This document shows, one piece after another, positions 49,246 to 57,820 of a stretch of 64,000 nt of DNA. The translations under genes and the position numbers were made by a program. Numbering within the stretch: position 1 is the first letter of the stretch; every line of letters starts with the position of its first letter. The stretch covers positions 1,178,001 to 1,242,000 of the forward strand of contig NZ_CP063982.1 of the NCBI RefSeq assembly GCF_022811525.1, given 5' to 3'. Below the pieces are notes generated by a model that worked only from the letters and a program-made list of their open reading frames with translations, did no database searches and was not told where the DNA came from. This DNA comes from Orrella daihaiensis. GTDB taxonomy: Bacteria > Pseudomonadota > Gammaproteobacteria > Burkholderiales > Burkholderiaceae_B.

Positions 49246-49335
49246 GTTAGTGCAAAATTGTAACTATGCAGGTGGGGAGACAATTCCTGCAAGGTGGGAC
49301 TGGCAGCACTGGTTCGTAAATCCGACAGCACTAAC
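49246..49335 (+). ncRNA. Candidate structured leader RNA upstream of the DUF4212-symporter operon
   Basis: GTTAGTGC (49246-49253) is exactly complementary to GCACTAAC (49328-49335), closing a 74-nt domain. Inside, AATTGT (49256-49261) pairs with ACAATT (49280-49285), and TGCAGG (49267-49272) with CCTGCA (49286-49291); the two cross each other, so they form a pseudoknot or alternatives. CAGCACT occurs at 49304-49310 and 49326-49332, and TTAGTG recurs at 49426-49431 next to the ribosome-binding site, so the closing strand could choose between partners. An intrinsic terminator follows at 49358-49387. This is a by-eye candidate; I cannot match it to a known RNA family. Confidence 0.45.
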
Positions 49336-49357
49336 CAAAAAAACCAGAAACGCATCA

Positions 49358-49387
49358 CGGCCGGCACAATGTGTCGGCCGTTTTGTT
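49358..49387 (+). terminator. Intrinsic terminator ahead of the DUF4212-symporter operon
   Basis: CGGCCGGCAC, loop AAT, then GTGTCGGCCG (one G-T pair) and TTTTGTT. It lies 170 nt past the icd stop and 58 nt before the next ATG, so it may end icd or act as an attenuator for the symporter operon. Confidence 0.88.
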
Positions 49388-49444
49388 AAGTGATTCAGCA
49401 ATCAGTCAGGCCGCAAAAGTCCTGTTTAGTGGTGAGGAATCCGC

Positions 49445-49732
49445 ATGGCAGACCGGTTCATGCAAGAGGGCAAGTCGAGCTACTGGCGGTTTTGTCGGTG
49501 GCTGGTGCTCATTTGTCTGATGGCTTGGCTGGTGGCAACGCTGGTCCCACTGGCGTTGGCACAGCTTGGCATTACCGGTTCGGTATTGGGTTGGCCCTTT
49601 GTGTTTGCCTTGGCCGCTTTTGTGGTCCCGTTGGTTTACCTGATCATCATCGGGGTATTCAGTCTGGTCATGGACCGTGCCGAGCGCGATAAGCAGGCCG
49701 AATATGTCTCAGAGAGGACAACCGATGAGTGA
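49445..49732 (+). CDS. DUF4212 membrane protein, small symporter partner
   Basis: A 95-residue membrane protein of the DUF4212 family, which sits beside a sodium/solute symporter as YjcH sits beside ActP. Two hydrophobic helices (about residues 18-40 and 50-76) are followed by a charged tail. GAGG at 49434-49437 is well spaced from ATG 49445. It overlaps the symporter gene by 8 nt, indicating translational coupling and probably a small subunit. Confidence 0.88.
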   Translation: MADRFMQEGKSSYWRFCRWLVLICLMAWLVATLVPLALAQLGITGSVLGWPFVFALAAFVVPLVYLIIIGVFSLVMDRAERDKQAEYVSERTTDE

Positions 49733-51785
49733 AGGCGCGCCACTAACGGGCCGGGCATGGCAAATCACCTTGGGCAAACGCTACGCTTACTATGCGCTCG
49801 GTTTCTGTTTACTGATCGGCGCGTTGGCGGCACTCGAGGTGTTTGGCATTGCCCGTGAGTGGATTGGCTACATTTTTCTGTTCTCAACAGTGGTGATGTA
49901 CGCAGCCATCGGGATTTTTTGTCGGACATCGGATCCCGTGGAGTATTACGTTGCGGGCAGGCGCGTGCCCGCAGTCTTTAACGGCATGGCCACTGCAGCT
50001 GACTGGATGTCGGTCGCGTCATTTCTTGGCGTGGCCGGCACGCTCTATCTGATTGGGTTTAACGGGCTGGCTTTCATCCTCGGTTGGACCGGCGGCTACG
50101 TCTTGCTGGTGCTGCTGATTGCGCCTTACTTGCGTCGTTTCGGCTGTTACACCATTCCCGATTTCTTGGGGGCACGGTTTGGAGGACACACCACCCGATT
50201 GGTAGCCGTGGTTTGCACCCTGGCGTGTTCGTTTAGTTATCTTGTGGCCCAGATCTACGGCGTCGGTCTGATCACCACACGGTTGACGGGGCTGTCGTTT
50301 GAACTTGGCGTCTTTATTGCCTTGGGCAGCATGCTGGTCTGCTCGTTTTTAGGGGGAATGCGGGCAGTCACTTGGACGCAGGTTGGGCAATACATCATTT
50401 TGGTGATTGCCTATTTGCTACCCGTTATCTGGTTGTCGATGAATCAGACCGACCGAATACTGCCGCAGTTAGGCGCCGGTCAGGTGCTCGCCCAGGTCGC
50501 TGAGCGTGAGAAACAAATCGAGCAAGATCCTGCCGAGGCCCAACTACGTCAATACTGGCAATCGCAAAGCGATTTAAAGCAAATCCATATCGATGCTTTG
50601 CCACTGTCCTGGCAAACAGAAAAAGACGCTTTGCGCACCAAGCTGTTGCGTGCGCGCGAGTCAGACGCCTCCATGCTGGAGGTCCGACAGCTTGAACGTG
50701 AACTGGCCAAGTATCCGGAATCAGAGCAAGCAGCGCGCGAGCGTTGGGCGGCTGAACGTGATGAGTATCGAGCCCGGGCACAGGCGCCGGAGCCTTTTTT
50801 GTCGCCCTTTAACGGTTCGCAGGGTGCCTCTTGGTCGGATGCACAGAATAACTTTCTGGCGCTGCTTGTCTGTCTGATGCTCGGCACTGCGGGCTTGCCA
50901 CATATCCTGATGCGCTCACTGACGACACCGTCGGTGAGTGCGGCCCGACGCTCGGTGTTCTGGTCATTATTTTTCATTCTCGCGCTGTACTTGATGGCGC
51001 CAGCCCTGGCCGTACTCGTTAAAAATGAAATCTATCAGCAAGTGGTGGGTATGTCATTTGCTGAATTGCCTGAATGGATCAGCGTCTGGTCGGCGCTTGA
51101 TCGATCCTTGGTGGATCTAAGAGACATCAATGGCGATGGCATTGTGCAATTGGCGGAGCTTCATCTGGCATCCGACATGGTGGTGCTCGCGGGCCCGGAA
51201 ATAGGAGGGCTGCCATACGTGATGTCAGGTTTGATTGCTGCCGGTGCCATGGCCGCGGCACTGTCAACAGCCGATGGCCTGTTATTGACCTTGTCAAATG
51301 CCCTGTCTCATGACATGAGCTTTCGGGTGATGTCACCCGACATGAAAAGTCATCGGCAAGTCATCATGTCCAAGGTGTATTTGCTATTCGTCGCTTTTGC
51401 GGCCGCCTGGGTCGCTACCCGGACCCCGGGTGACATTATCTTCATGGTGACTGCTGCATTCTCCTTTGCGGCTGCGTCTTTTTTTCCGGCGCTGGTGTTG
51501 GGCATTTTTTGGTGGCGCACCACCAGTTTAGGCGCCTCATGGGGCATGTTGACAGGTTTGTTGGTCACAGGCTATTACATGGCATCGACCCAGCCTTGGC
51601 TTCGTGAGTTGGTGTTTGGTGTTTCTCGGGCAGAGCCCATCGAGCTTTGGTGGGGTATACAACCAAGTGCTGCGGGTGTGTTTGGAGCACCGGCCGCGTT
51701 GCTGGTCATGGTGTTGGTGTCGTTGATTACGCCTAAGCCTGGCGAACTAGCGAAAGCTTTCGTGGCGCGCATGCGAAGACCGTAG
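49725..51785 (+). CDS. Sodium/solute symporter (SSS family) with large insertion and EF-hand-like loop
   Basis: A 686-residue SSS transporter, of the type paired with DUF4212 (VC_2705 group). Membrane helices span residues 20-240 and 375-680. Between them lies a hydrophilic, probably helical region of about 130 residues (241-372) rich in Glu, Gln and Arg. At residues 467-478, D-I-N-G-D-G-I-V-Q-L-A-E fits the 12-position EF-hand calcium loop. AAALSTADGLLLTLSNALSHD carries the family's sodium-site region. ATG 49725 has AGAGAGGA upstream and overlaps DUF4212. The substrate is unknown; acetate or other carboxylates are typical of relatives. Its 3' end overlaps the convergent smr gene by 39 nt. 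Confidence 0.9.
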   Translation: MSEGAPLTGRAWQITLGKRYAYYALGFCLLIGALAALEVFGIAREWIGYIFLFSTVVMYAAIGIFCRTSDPVEYYVAGRRVPAVFNGMATAADWMSVASFLGVAGTLYLIGFNGLAFILGWTGGYVLLVLLIAPYLRRFGCYTIPDFLGARFGGHTTRLVAVVCTLACSFSYLVAQIYGVGLITTRLTGLSFELGVFIALGSMLVCSFLGGMRAVTWTQVGQYIILVIAYLLPVIWLSMNQTDRILPQLGAGQVLAQVAEREKQIEQDPAEAQLRQYWQSQSDLKQIHIDALPLSWQTEKDALRTKLLRARESDASMLEVRQLERELAKYPESEQAARERWAAERDEYRARAQAPEPFLSPFNGSQGASWSDAQNNFLALLVCLMLGTAGLPHILMRSLTTPSVSAARRSVFWSLFFILALYLMAPALAVLVKNEIYQQVVGMSFAELPEWISVWSALDRSLVDLRDINGDGIVQLAELHLASDMVVLAGPEIGGLPYVMSGLIAAGAMAAALSTADGLLLTLSNALSHDMSFRVMSPDMKSHRQVIMSKVYLLFVAFAAAWVATRTPGDIIFMVTAAFSFAAASFFPALVLGIFWWRTTSLGASWGMLTGLLVTGYYMASTQPWLRELVFGVSRAEPIELWWGIQPSAAGVFGAPAALLVMVLVSLITPKPGELAKAFVARMRRP

Positions 51786-52337
51786 TAGCGCAAGCACCGC
51801 ACCTTTGCCACCATCGGCAGGTGGGGGCGTCACAAAACCTAAAACCTCAGGCATCTGAGTAAGCCAATGGCGCGCAAGATAGCGCAACACCGATGTGCCA
51901 CCCTCAGAGCCATAGCCTTGACCATGCACGATACGCACGCGGGTAATGCCCCGACCTGCAGCGGTCTGCACAAAATGATGCATCGCCACGCGCGCTTGGT
52001 CGCGCGAGAGCCCATGCAAATCAAGTGATTCCCGAATCTTGCTGGCCTCACGTCGAAGACGCCGCAGCGCTTCGCCAGAGACGCCCGAGACTCTGAATGT
52101 TTCCGGTGCTTCTTCAAGCGAGTATGGGTCACCATCCGAGAGCTTGGCGTTTGTCGAGGATCCGGTGGTGGCGCGCAGACGGCGCGCGAGCACTTGTTGC
52201 GATACGCGGGTAGTTGAGCTTGCAGGTTGATGGGTCACTCGCGTGTGACCCTTCAGAGGTATGACTTGGCGGTAGGCTTGCGCCAGTAGTTTGGCCTGCG
52301 CTTCAGACAGCGCTGCTGGCTTGTCAGGCCGACTCAT
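51747..52337 (-). CDS. Smr domain protein
   Basis: A 196-residue protein with a C-terminal Smr (small MutS-related) domain at about residues 105-190: LDLHGLSRDQARVAM, RVRIVHGQGYGSEGG, and a terminal GFVTPPPADGGKGAVLALL. Such domains nick DNA or cut RNA. The N-terminal part is basic, helical and unassigned. I start at ATG 52337, inside the end of trxB (14-nt overlap). Its 3' end overlaps the symporter gene by 39 nt in a convergent arrangement. Confidence 0.9.
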   Translation of the reverse strand: MSRPDKPAALSEAQAKLLAQAYRQVIPLKGHTRVTHQPASSTTRVSQQVLARRLRATTGSSTNAKLSDGDPYSLEEAPETFRVSGVSGEALRRLRREASKIRESLDLHGLSRDQARVAMHHFVQTAAGRGITRVRIVHGQGYGSEGGTSVLRYLARHWLTQMPEVLGFVTPPPADGGKGAVLALLRSSHARHESFR

Positions 52338-53283
52338 TTTCCAGCCAGCGTTGAGCGTCAAGTGCTGCCATGCAGCCTGTGCCAGCACTGGTAATGGCCT
52401 GGCGGTAGACATGGTCTTGTACGTCACCTGCCGCAAAGACGCCTGGTACTGATGTCATGGTTGCCAGGCCCTTTAAGCCGCTGCGAGTAACGATATAGCC
52501 GTTTTCCATTTCGATTTGGCCTTCGAAGATACCGGTGTTGGGACTATGGCCAATCGCAATGAATACGCCCGTCACTGCGACATCGATCGGCGCTTGTCCG
52601 TTGGTGCTACGCAAGCGCACACCCGTGACGCCAGTGTCATCGCCCAGGACCTCATCAAGCTCACGATAAAGCGCCAATTTAACGTTGCCGTTTTGTGCCT
52701 TGTCCATGAGCTTGTCGATCATGATGGGCTCAGCTCGGAATTTGTCGCGACGGTGTACAACCGTGACGGTTTTGCAGATATTTGAGAGATATAACGCTTC
52801 TTCAACCGCGGTGTTACCGCCACCGACAACCACCACGTCCTGGTCGCGGTAGAAAAAACCATCACAGGTGGCACAGCCAGATACACCGCGCCCCATGAAA
52901 GCTTCTTCTGATGGCAAGCCAAGATACTTGGCAGAAGCGCCAGTGGCCAGAATCAAGGCGTCGCAAGTGTAGGTCTTACCGCCATCGCCGAATAACGTGA
53001 AGGGGCGCTTTGACAAGTCGACCTTTTCTATCTGATCAAAAATCAGTTCGGTGTTAAAACGCTCGGCATGTGCCTGAAACCGTTGCATGAGATCAGGGCC
53101 TTGAACGCCTTGTGCATCAGCTGGCCAGTTATCCACCTCGGTGGTGGTCATCAATTGCCCGCCTTGCGCCATGCCGGTGATCAGCACAGGATTCAGATTG
53201 GCGCGCGCAGCGTAAACGGCTGCTGTGTACCCGGCAGGTCCGGAACCGAGAATGAGGACTTTGGCGTGTTTGATGTCAGACAT
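52324..53283 (-). CDS. trxB: Thioredoxin reductase
   Basis: A 319-residue low-molecular-weight thioredoxin reductase. The FAD motif GSGPAGYTAAVYAARA is at the N terminus. The redox pair CATC is in SGCATCDGFF, and the NADPH motif GGGNTAVEEAL follows. Length is normal. It is divergent from ftsK and followed by the overlapping Smr gene. The upstream 105 nt are AT-rich with several short inverted repeats. Confidence 0.97.
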   Translation of the reverse strand: MSDIKHAKVLILGSGPAGYTAAVYAARANLNPVLITGMAQGGQLMTTTEVDNWPADAQGVQGPDLMQRFQAHAERFNTELIFDQIEKVDLSKRPFTLFGDGGKTYTCDALILATGASAKYLGLPSEEAFMGRGVSGCATCDGFFYRDQDVVVVGGGNTAVEEALYLSNICKTVTVVHRRDKFRAEPIMIDKLMDKAQNGNVKLALYRELDEVLGDDTGVTGVRLRSTNGQAPIDVAVTGVFIAIGHSPNTGIFEGQIEMENGYIVTRSGLKGLATMTSVPGVFAAGDVQDHVYRQAITSAGTGCMAALDAQRWLENESA

Positions 53284-53305
53284 GATATTCCTGCGTGTAA
53301 AAGTA

Positions 53306-53375
53306 ACTATTGAAATAGTATAGCGGTGATTGTAAACAATTACATTTATTATATATTAATAAAATGATAACTATT
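53306..53375. promoter_or_regulatory. AT-rich divergent region with inverted repeats between trxB and ftsK
   Basis: ACTATT-N2-AATAGT (53306-53319), TGTAA-N4-TTACA (53331-53344), a run of AT-only steps (ATTTATTATATATTAATAAA) and a third ACTATT at 53370-53375. The sequence is much more AT-rich than its surroundings and presumably holds the divergent promoters and perhaps an operator. Confidence 0.5.
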
Positions 53376-53388
53376 AGGCGAAGATATA

Positions 53389-55773
53389 ATGGCGCTCATG
53401 TCTAAAGTCACCGCCGCATCGGCGCGAGCAGGGCGCTCGGCCCGAAGTTCGCGCAACGTCCGCAATGGACCTTCACCTTTGCAACTGCGTGTGCTCTCGT
53501 TTCTACGGGAAGCTCGCTGGGTGCTGTTCGCTCTGCTGGCTGCATGGCTGGCGCTGGTTTTAGCGACCTGGAGCCCGGCCGATCCCGGTTGGTCGCACTC
53601 GGCAACCCAGTCGGTGTTGGTTAACCGTGGCGGCATTTTGGGCGCTTACACTGCTGACATCCTCTACTACTTGCTGGGCTTTTCTGCCTGGTGGCTAGTG
53701 GTGTTGCTTTTGCACCGGGTCTACGCCGGTTACCGGCGTTTGGTGCATCACTTTCGTGACGAAGGCGATCAAGCACTGGATCGTGTGCGCTGGGAGCAGG
53801 GTGTTGGATTTGTTTTGGTGCTCGCAGGATCGGTAGGGCTGGAGTCCTTGCGCTTGGCTTCACTGGGCGTTGACCTGCCAAGCAAGACTGCCACGATCAG
53901 TGGCGCTGGCGGTGTGATCGGTTATGCCTGGTCGTCGCTATTGAACATGTTGGTGGGATTCACCGGTAGCACGTTGATACTGATCGCCATGCTGGTGATC
54001 GGCTCGAGCCTGTTTTTTGGGTTTTCCTGGATGATGGTGTGTGAACGGCTAGGTACTTGGCTAGAGCGCGGTGTGATGGGGATCTATTACGCCTATCAGG
54101 CTCGTCAGGATCGACGCTTGGGCGAGGCGGCTTTGGCGCAGCGCCATGAGGATGTTGAAAAACGCCATGATCAAATCACGCATGAACAACCGGTTCGCAT
54201 CGAACCCGCTGTGGCGAGCGTGCCAAAATCTGAGCGGGTCCAAAAAGAAAGGCAGCAGTCGTTGTTTCAGGAGGCGGCTGCTGGCGATTTGCCTGAAGTC
54301 AGTTTGCTGGATGCGCCACCAGAGATGGTCGAGACCGTATCGCCTGAGACCATTGAATTCACTTCGCGGCTGATCGAGAAAAAACTCTCCGACTTCGGTG
54401 TTCAGGTGACGGTGGTGGCCGCGCAAGCTGGGCCGGTGATCACCCGATATGAGATTGAGCCTGCCACGGGTGTCAAAGGCAGTCAGATTGTTAACCTCGC
54501 TAAAGACCTTGCACGCGCGCTGAGCTTGGTCAGTATTCGGGTGGTGGAGACGATCCCTGGCAAGAACCTGATGGGCCTAGAGCTGCCCAACCCCAAGCGG
54601 CAAATGGTCAAACTCTCGGAGATTCTTGGCTCCCAAACCTATCACGCCAGTGCATCACTTTTAACCATGGCCCTTGGCAAAGATATCGCCGGTAATCCGG
54701 TGGTGGCTGATCTGGCCAAAATGCCTCACTTACTCGTGGCTGGTACCACGGGCTCTGGTAAGTCGGTTGGCATTAACGCCATGATTTTGTCACTGCTTTA
54801 TAAAGCCGATGCCAGCCACACGCGGTTGATTCTGATTGATCCGAAGATGCTTGAGATGAGTGTCTACGAGGGCATCCCGCATCTGCTGGCACCGGTGGTG
54901 ACCGACATGCGTCAGGCTGCCAACGCGCTGAATTGGTGTGTCGCTGAAATGGAAAAGCGCTACAAGCTCATGAGCAAAATGGGTGTGCGCAATCTCAGTG
55001 GCTTTAATACCAAAATCCGTGATGCAAAAAAGCGCGATGAGGTGATACCCAACCCGTTTTCATTAACGCCCGAGGCGCCAGAGCCATTGTCCGAGCTACC
55101 TACCATTGTGGTGGTGATCGATGAGCTTGCCGACCTGATGATGGTGGTTGGTAAAAAGATTGAAGAATTAATCGCTCGTCTCGCGCAAAAAGCCAGGGCG
55201 GCCGGCATCCATCTGGTGCTGGCCACGCAGCGTCCGAGCGTGGATGTCATCACTGGACTGATCAAGGCCAATATCCCAACTAGAATCGCTTTTCAGGTGT
55301 CTTCCAAAGTCGATTCACGTACTATTCTGGACCAGATGGGTGCTGAGACCCTTCTGGGTCAGGGTGACATGCTCTACATGCCGCCGGGTACCGGTCTGCC
55401 AGTTCGTGTGCACGGGGCTTTTGTGTCAGACGACGAAGTGCATCGGGTGGTCGAGTCCCTCAAGGCACAAGGCGAGCCCAACTATATTGAAGGTCTGCTA
55501 GAGGGGGGTGTGGCTGGCGAGACCGGTGACGGTGTTGGTAGCGTCACGGGCTTTACGGATGCTGAGGCAGACCCGTTATATGACCAGGCCGTCGCGATTG
55601 TTTTAAAGAACAAGCGCGCTTCTATTTCACTGGTGCAGCGTCATTTGCGTATCGGCTATAACCGTGCAGCGCGATTGCTTGAGCAAATGGAGCAGGCTGG
55701 CGTGGTGTCGAGCATGCAGTCCAACGGCAATCGTGAGATTCTTGCCCCTGCGGGCCCTTCCGATGAAGATTAA
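53389..55773 (+). CDS. ftsK: DNA translocase FtsK
   Basis: A 794-residue FtsK, coordinating division with chromosome segregation. A basic N terminus is followed by about four membrane helices (residues 42-220), a short linker (about 235-300), and the RecA-like motor with Walker A GTTGSGKS at residues 452-459 and Walker B VVVIDELADLMM. A C-terminal winged-helix gamma domain (DPLYDQAVAIV...LLEQMEQAGVVS) reads KOPS sites. The linker is much shorter than in E. coli FtsK. ATG 53389 has AGGCGAAG upstream; the alternative ATG 53398 is 3 codons in. Confidence 0.97.
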   Translation: MALMSKVTAASARAGRSARSSRNVRNGPSPLQLRVLSFLREARWVLFALLAAWLALVLATWSPADPGWSHSATQSVLVNRGGILGAYTADILYYLLGFSAWWLVVLLLHRVYAGYRRLVHHFRDEGDQALDRVRWEQGVGFVLVLAGSVGLESLRLASLGVDLPSKTATISGAGGVIGYAWSSLLNMLVGFTGSTLILIAMLVIGSSLFFGFSWMMVCERLGTWLERGVMGIYYAYQARQDRRLGEAALAQRHEDVEKRHDQITHEQPVRIEPAVASVPKSERVQKERQQSLFQEAAAGDLPEVSLLDAPPEMVETVSPETIEFTSRLIEKKLSDFGVQVTVVAAQAGPVITRYEIEPATGVKGSQIVNLAKDLARALSLVSIRVVETIPGKNLMGLELPNPKRQMVKLSEILGSQTYHASASLLTMALGKDIAGNPVVADLAKMPHLLVAGTTGSGKSVGINAMILSLLYKADASHTRLILIDPKMLEMSVYEGIPHLLAPVVTDMRQAANALNWCVAEMEKRYKLMSKMGVRNLSGFNTKIRDAKKRDEVIPNPFSLTPEAPEPLSELPTIVVVIDELADLMMVVGKKIEELIARLAQKARAAGIHLVLATQRPSVDVITGLIKANIPTRIAFQVSSKVDSRTILDQMGAETLLGQGDMLYMPPGTGLPVRVHGAFVSDDEVHRVVESLKAQGEPNYIEGLLEGGVAGETGDGVGSVTGFTDAEADPLYDQAVAIVLKNKRASISLVQRHLRIGYNRAARLLEQMEQAGVVSSMQSNGNREILAPAGPSDED

Positions 55774-56422
55774 GTGCATGACAGGTGCCAACGCCTCGGT
55801 TCGTCGACGCTTGCTGGTTGGCCTTGGCGTGTTGGCCTTGTCAGGGGGGGCGGCTTGGGCGGCACCCGCGATTGAACAGTTCGAACAGTTCGTACAGACA
55901 GTACCAGCTGCGCGCGGCACGTTCGAGCAATTCACCGTCGGCCCCGATGGGCGCACGAGTCGCGCACAAACCGGTGTCTTTGCATTCGATCGGCCCGGCA
56001 AGTTTCGTTGGGATATCCAGACACCCCAACCACAGTTAGTGGCCAGTGACGGACGCACGCTGTACCAGCATGACCCTGATTTGCAACAGTTGACCGTGCG
56101 CGCACTTGATCAATCGATTGGGAGTTCGCCGGCTGCAATCTTGTTTGGACAGGGCAAATTGCAAGATGCTTTTGAAGTGTCTGAGTTGCCAGATGACGAT
56201 GGCATGATGTGGTTACGTGCCGTACCCAAACGGCCAGACGCCGGTTTGACACAACTCGACATTGGCATGCGCGAAGGTCGGCCAGCTCGACTGCTATTAG
56301 TTGACGGCTTCGGGCAGACCACGCGGATCGAGCTTTTAACGCTGCGTGCGCAATCGGAGTTCGGTGCCAATGAGTTCGTCATTGACCCGCCACCGGACAC
56401 CGATGTTATCCGGTTGCAATAA
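55763..56422 (+). CDS. lolA: Outer-membrane lipoprotein carrier protein LolA
   Basis: A 219-residue periplasmic LolA, which carries lipoproteins from LolCDE to LolB. A signal peptide ends near AAWAAP (about residue 34). FVQTVPAARGTFEQFTV and the FDRPGKFRWDIQTPQPQLVASDGRTLYQHD segment are characteristic. ATG 55763 overlaps the end of ftsK; ATG 55778, 5 codons later, is equally plausible and neither has a clear ribosome-binding site. The order ftsK-lolA-rarA is conserved in betaproteobacteria. Confidence 0.93.
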   Translation: MKIKCMTGANASVRRRLLVGLGVLALSGGAAWAAPAIEQFEQFVQTVPAARGTFEQFTVGPDGRTSRAQTGVFAFDRPGKFRWDIQTPQPQLVASDGRTLYQHDPDLQQLTVRALDQSIGSSPAAILFGQGKLQDAFEVSELPDDDGMMWLRAVPKRPDAGLTQLDIGMREGRPARLLLVDGFGQTTRIELLTLRAQSEFGANEFVIDPPPDTDVIRLQ

Positions 56423-56427
56423 CCATC

Positions 56428-57744
56428 ATGGCGGACCTGTTTAGCCGCGAACCCAAAGCGCCACTGGCCGAGCAGATGCGTCCGCGCACGCTAGATGATG
56501 TGGTGGGTCAACAGCATCTGATCGGCCCGGGCAAGCCATTGCGCATAGCATTTGAGGCCGGCGAGCCCCACTCCATGATTCTCTGGGGGCCACCTGGCGT
56601 TGGTAAAACCACCTTGGCCCGCTTGATGGCGGATTTATTTGATTGCGCCTTTATTGCGATATCGGCGGTGTTTGCAGGTGTGAAGGACATCCGGGCTGCG
56701 ATGGACCAGGCTCAACAAACACTGGATACCACCGGTCGACAAACGCTTTTGTTTGTGGACGAGATTCATCGCTTTAACAAGTCGCAGCAAGATGCACTAT
56801 TGCCATTCGTTGAGTCAGGTCTGGTCGTCTTCGTTGGCGCCACCACAGAAAACCCTGGGTTTGAGGTTAACCGGGCATTGTTGTCGCGCGCACAAGTACA
56901 TGTGCTTAAAGCCATCGAGGATGATGATCTCAGGCTGCTGGCTCGCAGAGCACTGGCGCGCGAACAAGTCCCGATCGAGCTTGATGCAGGGGCATTGAAC
57001 TGGCTGGTCACACAGTCCGATGGAGATGCCAGGCGATTGCTGAACCAGCTCGAAATCGTCCTGCAGTCGTTTGATACGGGTGTTGTTGATGAGCATCAGC
57101 TTGCCAGTGTGCTGAGTCAGTCAGGACGTGCATTCGATAAAGGTGGGGACAACTTTTACGATCAGATATCAGCCTTGCACAAATCGGTCCGTGGGTCTGA
57201 CCCCGATGCTGCATTGTATTGGCTCGCACGCATGCTTGATGGCGGCGCTGATGCTCGTTATCTGGCCAGACGCATTATTCGCATGGCCTGGGAGGATATT
57301 GGGTTGGCAGACCCACGAGCGATTCAGATCGCCCACGATGCAGCTGATGCGTTTGATCGGCTTGGATCGCCAGAGGGTGAACTGGCGCTGGGTCAGGCGG
57401 TGATTTATCTGTCTGTGGCGGCTAAGAGCAACGCGGGCTATAAGGCTTACAACCAGGCCAGAGCATTTGTCGCGCAGGACCGCTCTCGCGAGGTACCCAA
57501 TCACCTGCGCAATGCCCCGACCAAACTAGCCAAGGACTTGGGGCATTCCCAAGGCTATCGCTATGCCCACGATGAGCCCGATGGGTTTGCCGCTGGTCAA
57601 CGCTATTTGCCCGATGATATGCCTGCACCTGACTGGTATCAGCCCGTTAATCGGGGGCTAGAGATCAATATTTCACAAAAACTTAGGCAATTGCGCGAGC
57701 TTGATGAGCAGGCAAGAATGCGTGACTCGGACGCAGAGGGTTAG
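56428..57744 (+). CDS. rarA: Replication-associated recombination protein A (RarA)
   Basis: A 438-residue clamp-loader-like AAA+ ATPase acting at stalled forks. Walker A WGPPGVGKTT is near residue 51, Walker B LFVDEIHRFNKSQQDALLP follows, and the C-terminal domain contains RIIRMAWEDIGLADPRA, SPEGELALGQAVIYLS and the LPDDM tail. It starts 5 nt after the lolA stop. In related genomes serS follows directly; here the bd-oxidase genes intervene. Confidence 0.96.
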   Translation: MADLFSREPKAPLAEQMRPRTLDDVVGQQHLIGPGKPLRIAFEAGEPHSMILWGPPGVGKTTLARLMADLFDCAFIAISAVFAGVKDIRAAMDQAQQTLDTTGRQTLLFVDEIHRFNKSQQDALLPFVESGLVVFVGATTENPGFEVNRALLSRAQVHVLKAIEDDDLRLLARRALAREQVPIELDAGALNWLVTQSDGDARRLLNQLEIVLQSFDTGVVDEHQLASVLSQSGRAFDKGGDNFYDQISALHKSVRGSDPDAALYWLARMLDGGADARYLARRIIRMAWEDIGLADPRAIQIAHDAADAFDRLGSPEGELALGQAVIYLSVAAKSNAGYKAYNQARAFVAQDRSREVPNHLRNAPTKLAKDLGHSQGYRYAHDEPDGFAAGQRYLPDDMPAPDWYQPVNRGLEINISQKLRQLRELDEQARMRDSDAEG

Positions 57745-57770
57745 TTCGGCGGGTAAGTTGGGCGTTGCTG

Positions 57771-57792
57771 AGCCTATGAGATGGGTTTTTTT
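57771..57792 (+). terminator. Weak intrinsic terminator after rarA
   Basis: AGCCTAT-GAG-ATGGGTT can pair with two G-T pairs and runs into seven T residues (57786-57792). The stem is weak. Confidence 0.5.
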
Positions 57793-57817
57793 GTAACTAA
57801 GTGTTAGGTTTGTTACA
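57792..57817. promoter_or_regulatory. Inverted repeat TGTAAC-N14-GTTACA upstream of cydA
   Basis: TGTAAC (57792-57797) and GTTACA (57812-57817) form a dyad about 77 nt before the cydA ATG. It does not match the FNR/Anr box (TTGAT-N4-ATCAA). It may bind an unidentified regulator. Confidence 0.4.
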
Positions 57818-57820
57818 TCT

